From assembly GCA_035640455.1 (NCBI GenBank), contig DASQWB010000113.1:1-25986 (forward strand): 25,986 nucleotides of DNA, written 5' to 3'. This document shows positions 23,925-25,986 of the stretch, piece by piece (position 1 is the stretch's first letter; each line of letters begins with the position of its first letter). A program made the position numbers and the translations under genes. The stretch comes from AC-50 sp035640455 (GTDB taxonomy: Bacteria; Actinomycetota; Thermoleophilia; Gaiellales; Gaiellaceae). The notes under the pieces were generated by a model. The model was not told the origin of the DNA and made no database searches. It was given only the letters and a program-made list of their open reading frames with translations.

Positions 23925-25339
23925 GCGGCGGCTCCCGCGAGGCGCGGCGGCACCGGGTCGAAGGCGAGCGCGCGCTCGAGCGCGTGGCCGACGCGGAAGA
24001 GTGTGTTCTCCGAGAACTGCGGCCCGACGAGCTGGAGCCCGACCGGCAGCCCCTCCGAGAGGCCGCACGGGATCGAGAGGCCCGGCAGGCCGGCCATGCA
24101 CGACGGGATCGTCAGCAGGTCCGAGAGGTACATGGCCAACGGGTTCTGCGTCCGCTCGCCGATCGGGAAGGCGACTGTCGGCGACGTGGGCGACACGAGC
24201 ACGTCGAAGCGTTCGAACGCGGCGTCGTGCTCCTGCTTGATGATCGTCCGCACCTTCTGCGCCTGGCCATAGAAGGCCTCGTAGTAGCCGGCCGAGAGCG
24301 CGTACGTGCCGAGCATGATCCGGCGCTTCGGCTCGTCGCCGAAGCCCTCGTCGCGGGTGCGCTCCTGCATCGCCTCGAAGTCGCCGTCCCCGACGCGGAG
24401 GCCGAAGCGGACACCGTCGTACCGGGCCAGGTTGGACGAGGCCTCGGCCGGGGCGATCAGGTAGTAGCACGGCAGGCCGTAGTCGACGGAGCGGGGCAGC
24501 TCGCACTCCGCGACCTCGGCGCCGAGCTCCTGGCAGGTGTCGATTGCGGCGGCGACGGCGGTGGCCACGCCGGGCTCGATCCCCTCCGCCTCGTTCAGCT
24601 CCCTCGGCACGCCGACGCGCACGCCCTTCAGGTCCTCGGCCTCGGGGATCTCGACCGGCTCGGGCATGTCCACGGTGGTCGTGTCGCAGGGGTCGCGGCC
24701 GGCGACGATCCGGTACAGGAGAGCGGCGTCGCGCACGGTTCGCGCGACCGGCCCGACCTGGTCGAGGCTCGAGGCGAAGGCGACGATGCCGTAGCGCGAG
24801 ACGGTGCCGTAGGTAGGGCGCAGGCCGACGGTGCCGGTGAGGGCGGCGGGCTGCTTGATCGAGCCGCCGGTGTCGGAGCCGAGCGCCCACGGGGCGAGCC
24901 CGGCCGCGACGGCGGCGGCGGAGCCGCCGCCCGAGCCCCCGGGCACGCGCTCGGGATCCCAGGGATTGCGGGTGGGACCGTAGGCCGAGTTCTCGGTGGA
25001 CGAGCCCATCGCGAACTCGTCCGTATTGGTCTTGCCGAGGAGCGGCAGGCCCGCGTCCTTTACGCGAGCGGCGACTGTGGAGTCGTAGATCGGGACGTAG
25101 CGCTCGAGGAGGCGCGAGCCGGCGGTCGTGCGGACGCCTTTCGTGCCGATGACGTCCTTGAGCGCGATCGGCACGCCGTCCCCTTCGGGCTCGTCGACGA
25201 TAGTCAGGAAGCAGTGGAGCTCGGGGTCGCGGGCGGCGATCGCGTCGCGGTAGGCGGCGATGAACTCGGCGGCCGAGACCTCGCGGCGCTCGAGGAGCGC
25301 CATGGCCTCCTCGGCGGTGAGCCGCAGCGTGTCGATCAC
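23921..25339 (-). CDS. gatA: Asp-tRNA(Asn)/Glu-tRNA(Gln) amidotransferase subunit A
   Basis: 472 residues. The amidase subunit releases ammonia from glutamine. The Ser-cisSer-Lys triad is K61 (IALKDVIG), S136 (GGSGGGSAAAVAAG) and S160 (SDTGGSIKQPA). The 75- and 24-residue spacings equal those of known GatA proteins. GTG at 25339 has GGAGG 8 nt upstream. The 128-nt gap to gatC has alternative hairpins. Confidence 0.96.
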   Translation of the reverse strand: MIDTLRLTAEEAMALLERREVSAAEFIAAYRDAIAARDPELHCFLTIVDEPEGDGVPIALKDVIGTKGVRTTAGSRLLERYVPIYDSTVAARVKDAGLPLLGKTNTDEFAMGSSTENSAYGPTRNPWDPERVPGGSGGGSAAAVAAGLAPWALGSDTGGSIKQPAALTGTVGLRPTYGTVSRYGIVAFASSLDQVGPVARTVRDAALLYRIVAGRDPCDTTTVDMPEPVEIPEAEDLKGVRVGVPRELNEAEGIEPGVATAVAAAIDTCQELGAEVAECELPRSVDYGLPCYYLIAPAEASSNLARYDGVRFGLRVGDGDFEAMQERTRDEGFGDEPKRRIMLGTYALSAGYYEAFYGQAQKVRTIIKQEHDAAFERFDVLVSPTSPTVAFPIGERTQNPLAMYLSDLLTIPSCMAGLPGLSIPCGLSEGLPVGLQLVGPQFSENTLFRVGHALERALAFDPVPPRLAGAAA

Positions 25340-25377
25340 GGCGCGGTGCCTCCGAAATCGGCGGTTGAGCCACGTTT

Positions 25378-25404
25378 CCCCCCGTGGGGGGAGCGAGTGT
25401 CCCC
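25378..25404 (-). promoter_or_regulatory. Mutually exclusive hairpins between gatC and gatA
   Basis: A C-run and G-run pair (25378-25382 with 25387-25391). The same G-run can instead pair as GGGGA (25388-25392) with TCCCC (25400-25404). Only one stem can form at a time. It lies about 40 nt upstream of the gatA start on the minus strand. Confidence 0.4.
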
Positions 25405-25467
25405 AACCAAAACGCTAGCCGGGAAAAGCGCGCGCATTGGTGCCGGCTTCGTCACGATTCGCACGCC

Positions 25468-25752
25468 TCAGCCCTCGGCAGGGACACGGAAGAAGCCGCT
25501 CTCGCGCTCGGGCGCGTTCGCGAGCACCTCTTCGAGCGGCCACGAGGGCCTCGGCTCGTCGGGGCCGAACACGTTCGTGAGCGCGAGCGGGTGTGACGTC
25601 GGCGGCACGTCGGCGAGGTCGAGCTCGGAGACCTTCCCGACCGCCTCGAGGATCGCGTTCAGCTGCTCCTGGAGGCGCTCGATCTCGTCCTCGCGGAGCG
25701 CGAGCCGCGCCAGCCGGGCCACGTGCTCGACGTCAGCTCTCGTAATCGCCAT
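25468..25752 (-). CDS. gatC: Asp-tRNA(Asn)/Glu-tRNA(Gln) amidotransferase subunit C
   Basis: 94 residues, normal size. The small linker subunit that clamps GatA to GatB. It starts with the family pattern ITRADVEHVARLARLAL, then LNAILEAVGKVSELDLADVPP and the end ESGFFRVPAEG. ATG at 25752 has GAGG 4 nt ahead. First gene of the gat operon, behind the cold-shock gene and its terminator hairpin. Confidence 0.95.
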   Translation of the reverse strand: MAITRADVEHVARLARLALREDEIERLQEQLNAILEAVGKVSELDLADVPPTSHPLALTNVFGPDEPRPSWPLEEVLANAPERESGFFRVPAEG

Positions 25753-25795
25753 TGCGCCTCAATGGTTTCAGTTCCGTCACGCTCCCGATACACGT

Positions 25796-25815
25796 GGGGC
25801 CCCTTTCGGGGCCCC
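25796..25815 (-). terminator. Perfect 8-bp GC hairpin with GAAA loop after the cold-shock gene
   Basis: The minus strand reads GGGGCCCC, GAAA, GGGGCCCC, 25 nt after the cold-shock stop. No T-run follows. A stem closed by a GNRA loop is very stable and probably ends or stabilises the cold-shock mRNA ahead of gatC. Confidence 0.6.
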
Positions 25816-25840
25816 AGTTCTGGTTCCGAAAGGGAAGCCT

Positions 25841-25986
25841 CTAGACCGCTTGGACGTTCGCGGCCTGCGCGCCCTTGGGGCCCTGCACGACCTCGAACTC
25901 CACGCGCTGGCCCTCGGTGAGCGACTTGTACCCGTCCATCGTGATCGCGGTGAAGTGGACGAAGACGTCCTCGCCACCCTCACGCT
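25841..25986 (-). CDS. Cold-shock protein, 3' part only
   Basis: The window edge cuts the gene. The visible 48 or so C-terminal residues contain GGEDVFVHFTAITMDGYKSL and end VVQGPKGAQAANVQAV, before a TAG stop at 25843-25841. DVFVHF is the RNP2 RNA-binding motif of the CspA family, small single-stranded RNA/DNA chaperones. The N-terminal RNP1 motif lies outside. Confidence 0.93.
   Translation of the reverse strand, partial: REGGEDVFVHFTAITMDGYKSLTEGQRVEFEVVQGPKGAQAANVQAV

Overview
The window is very GC-rich DNA with tightly packed genes, many GTG starts and 4-base GTGA/ATGA stop-start overlaps. An RskA-type anti-sigma factor, a resuscitation-factor-like secreted protein, a gatC-gatA-gatB cluster and tyrS directly upstream of an rRNA leader all suggest an actinobacterium. 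A deep-branching group such as the Thermoleophilia is my guess from protein flavour, not a demonstrated placement.

Layout. Positions 1-301 hold the leader and a near-consensus promoter of an rRNA operon whose 16S gene would begin just left of the window on the minus strand. tyrS lies immediately upstream, and the promoter's -35 hexamer contains the tyrS stop codon. A 168-bp element with 25-nt inverted ends (1459-1626) sits between tyrS and the next operon. At 1624-6416 a minus-strand operon encodes a secreted DUF4331 protein, a membrane-anchored TPR protein and two His-rich NicO-type metal transporters. Divergent to it are an ECF sigma factor and its zinc-finger/RskA anti-sigma factor (6578-7836). 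Both directions carry the same promoter-like signature, CGAACC-N16-CGAAC, so the sigma factor probably drives itself and the operon.

The middle (7877-13473) carries a 3-methyladenine DNA glycosylase, an MFS exporter with an odd 5' end, a RemA-like small protein, a beta-carbonic anhydrase, a DegT aminotransferase coupled to a branched-chain aminotransferase, and a YbaK-type deacylase. Two tandem copies (9714-9893) and one diverged copy (13488-13562) of a structured repeat lie here. Its stems show compensatory base changes, making it the best candidate for an undescribed element.

The right part contains a frameshifted small gene (13649), a class-V aminotransferase/serA pair for serine synthesis, an NlpC/P60 hydrolase, a heavily broken penicillin-acylase gene (18268-20126), two conserved membrane proteins, an Rpf-like secreted protein, and gatC-gatA-(84-aa ORF)-gatB. 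The 3' end of a cold-shock protein gene closes the window.

All calls rest on reading the sequence and on remembered family features. No database search was run.
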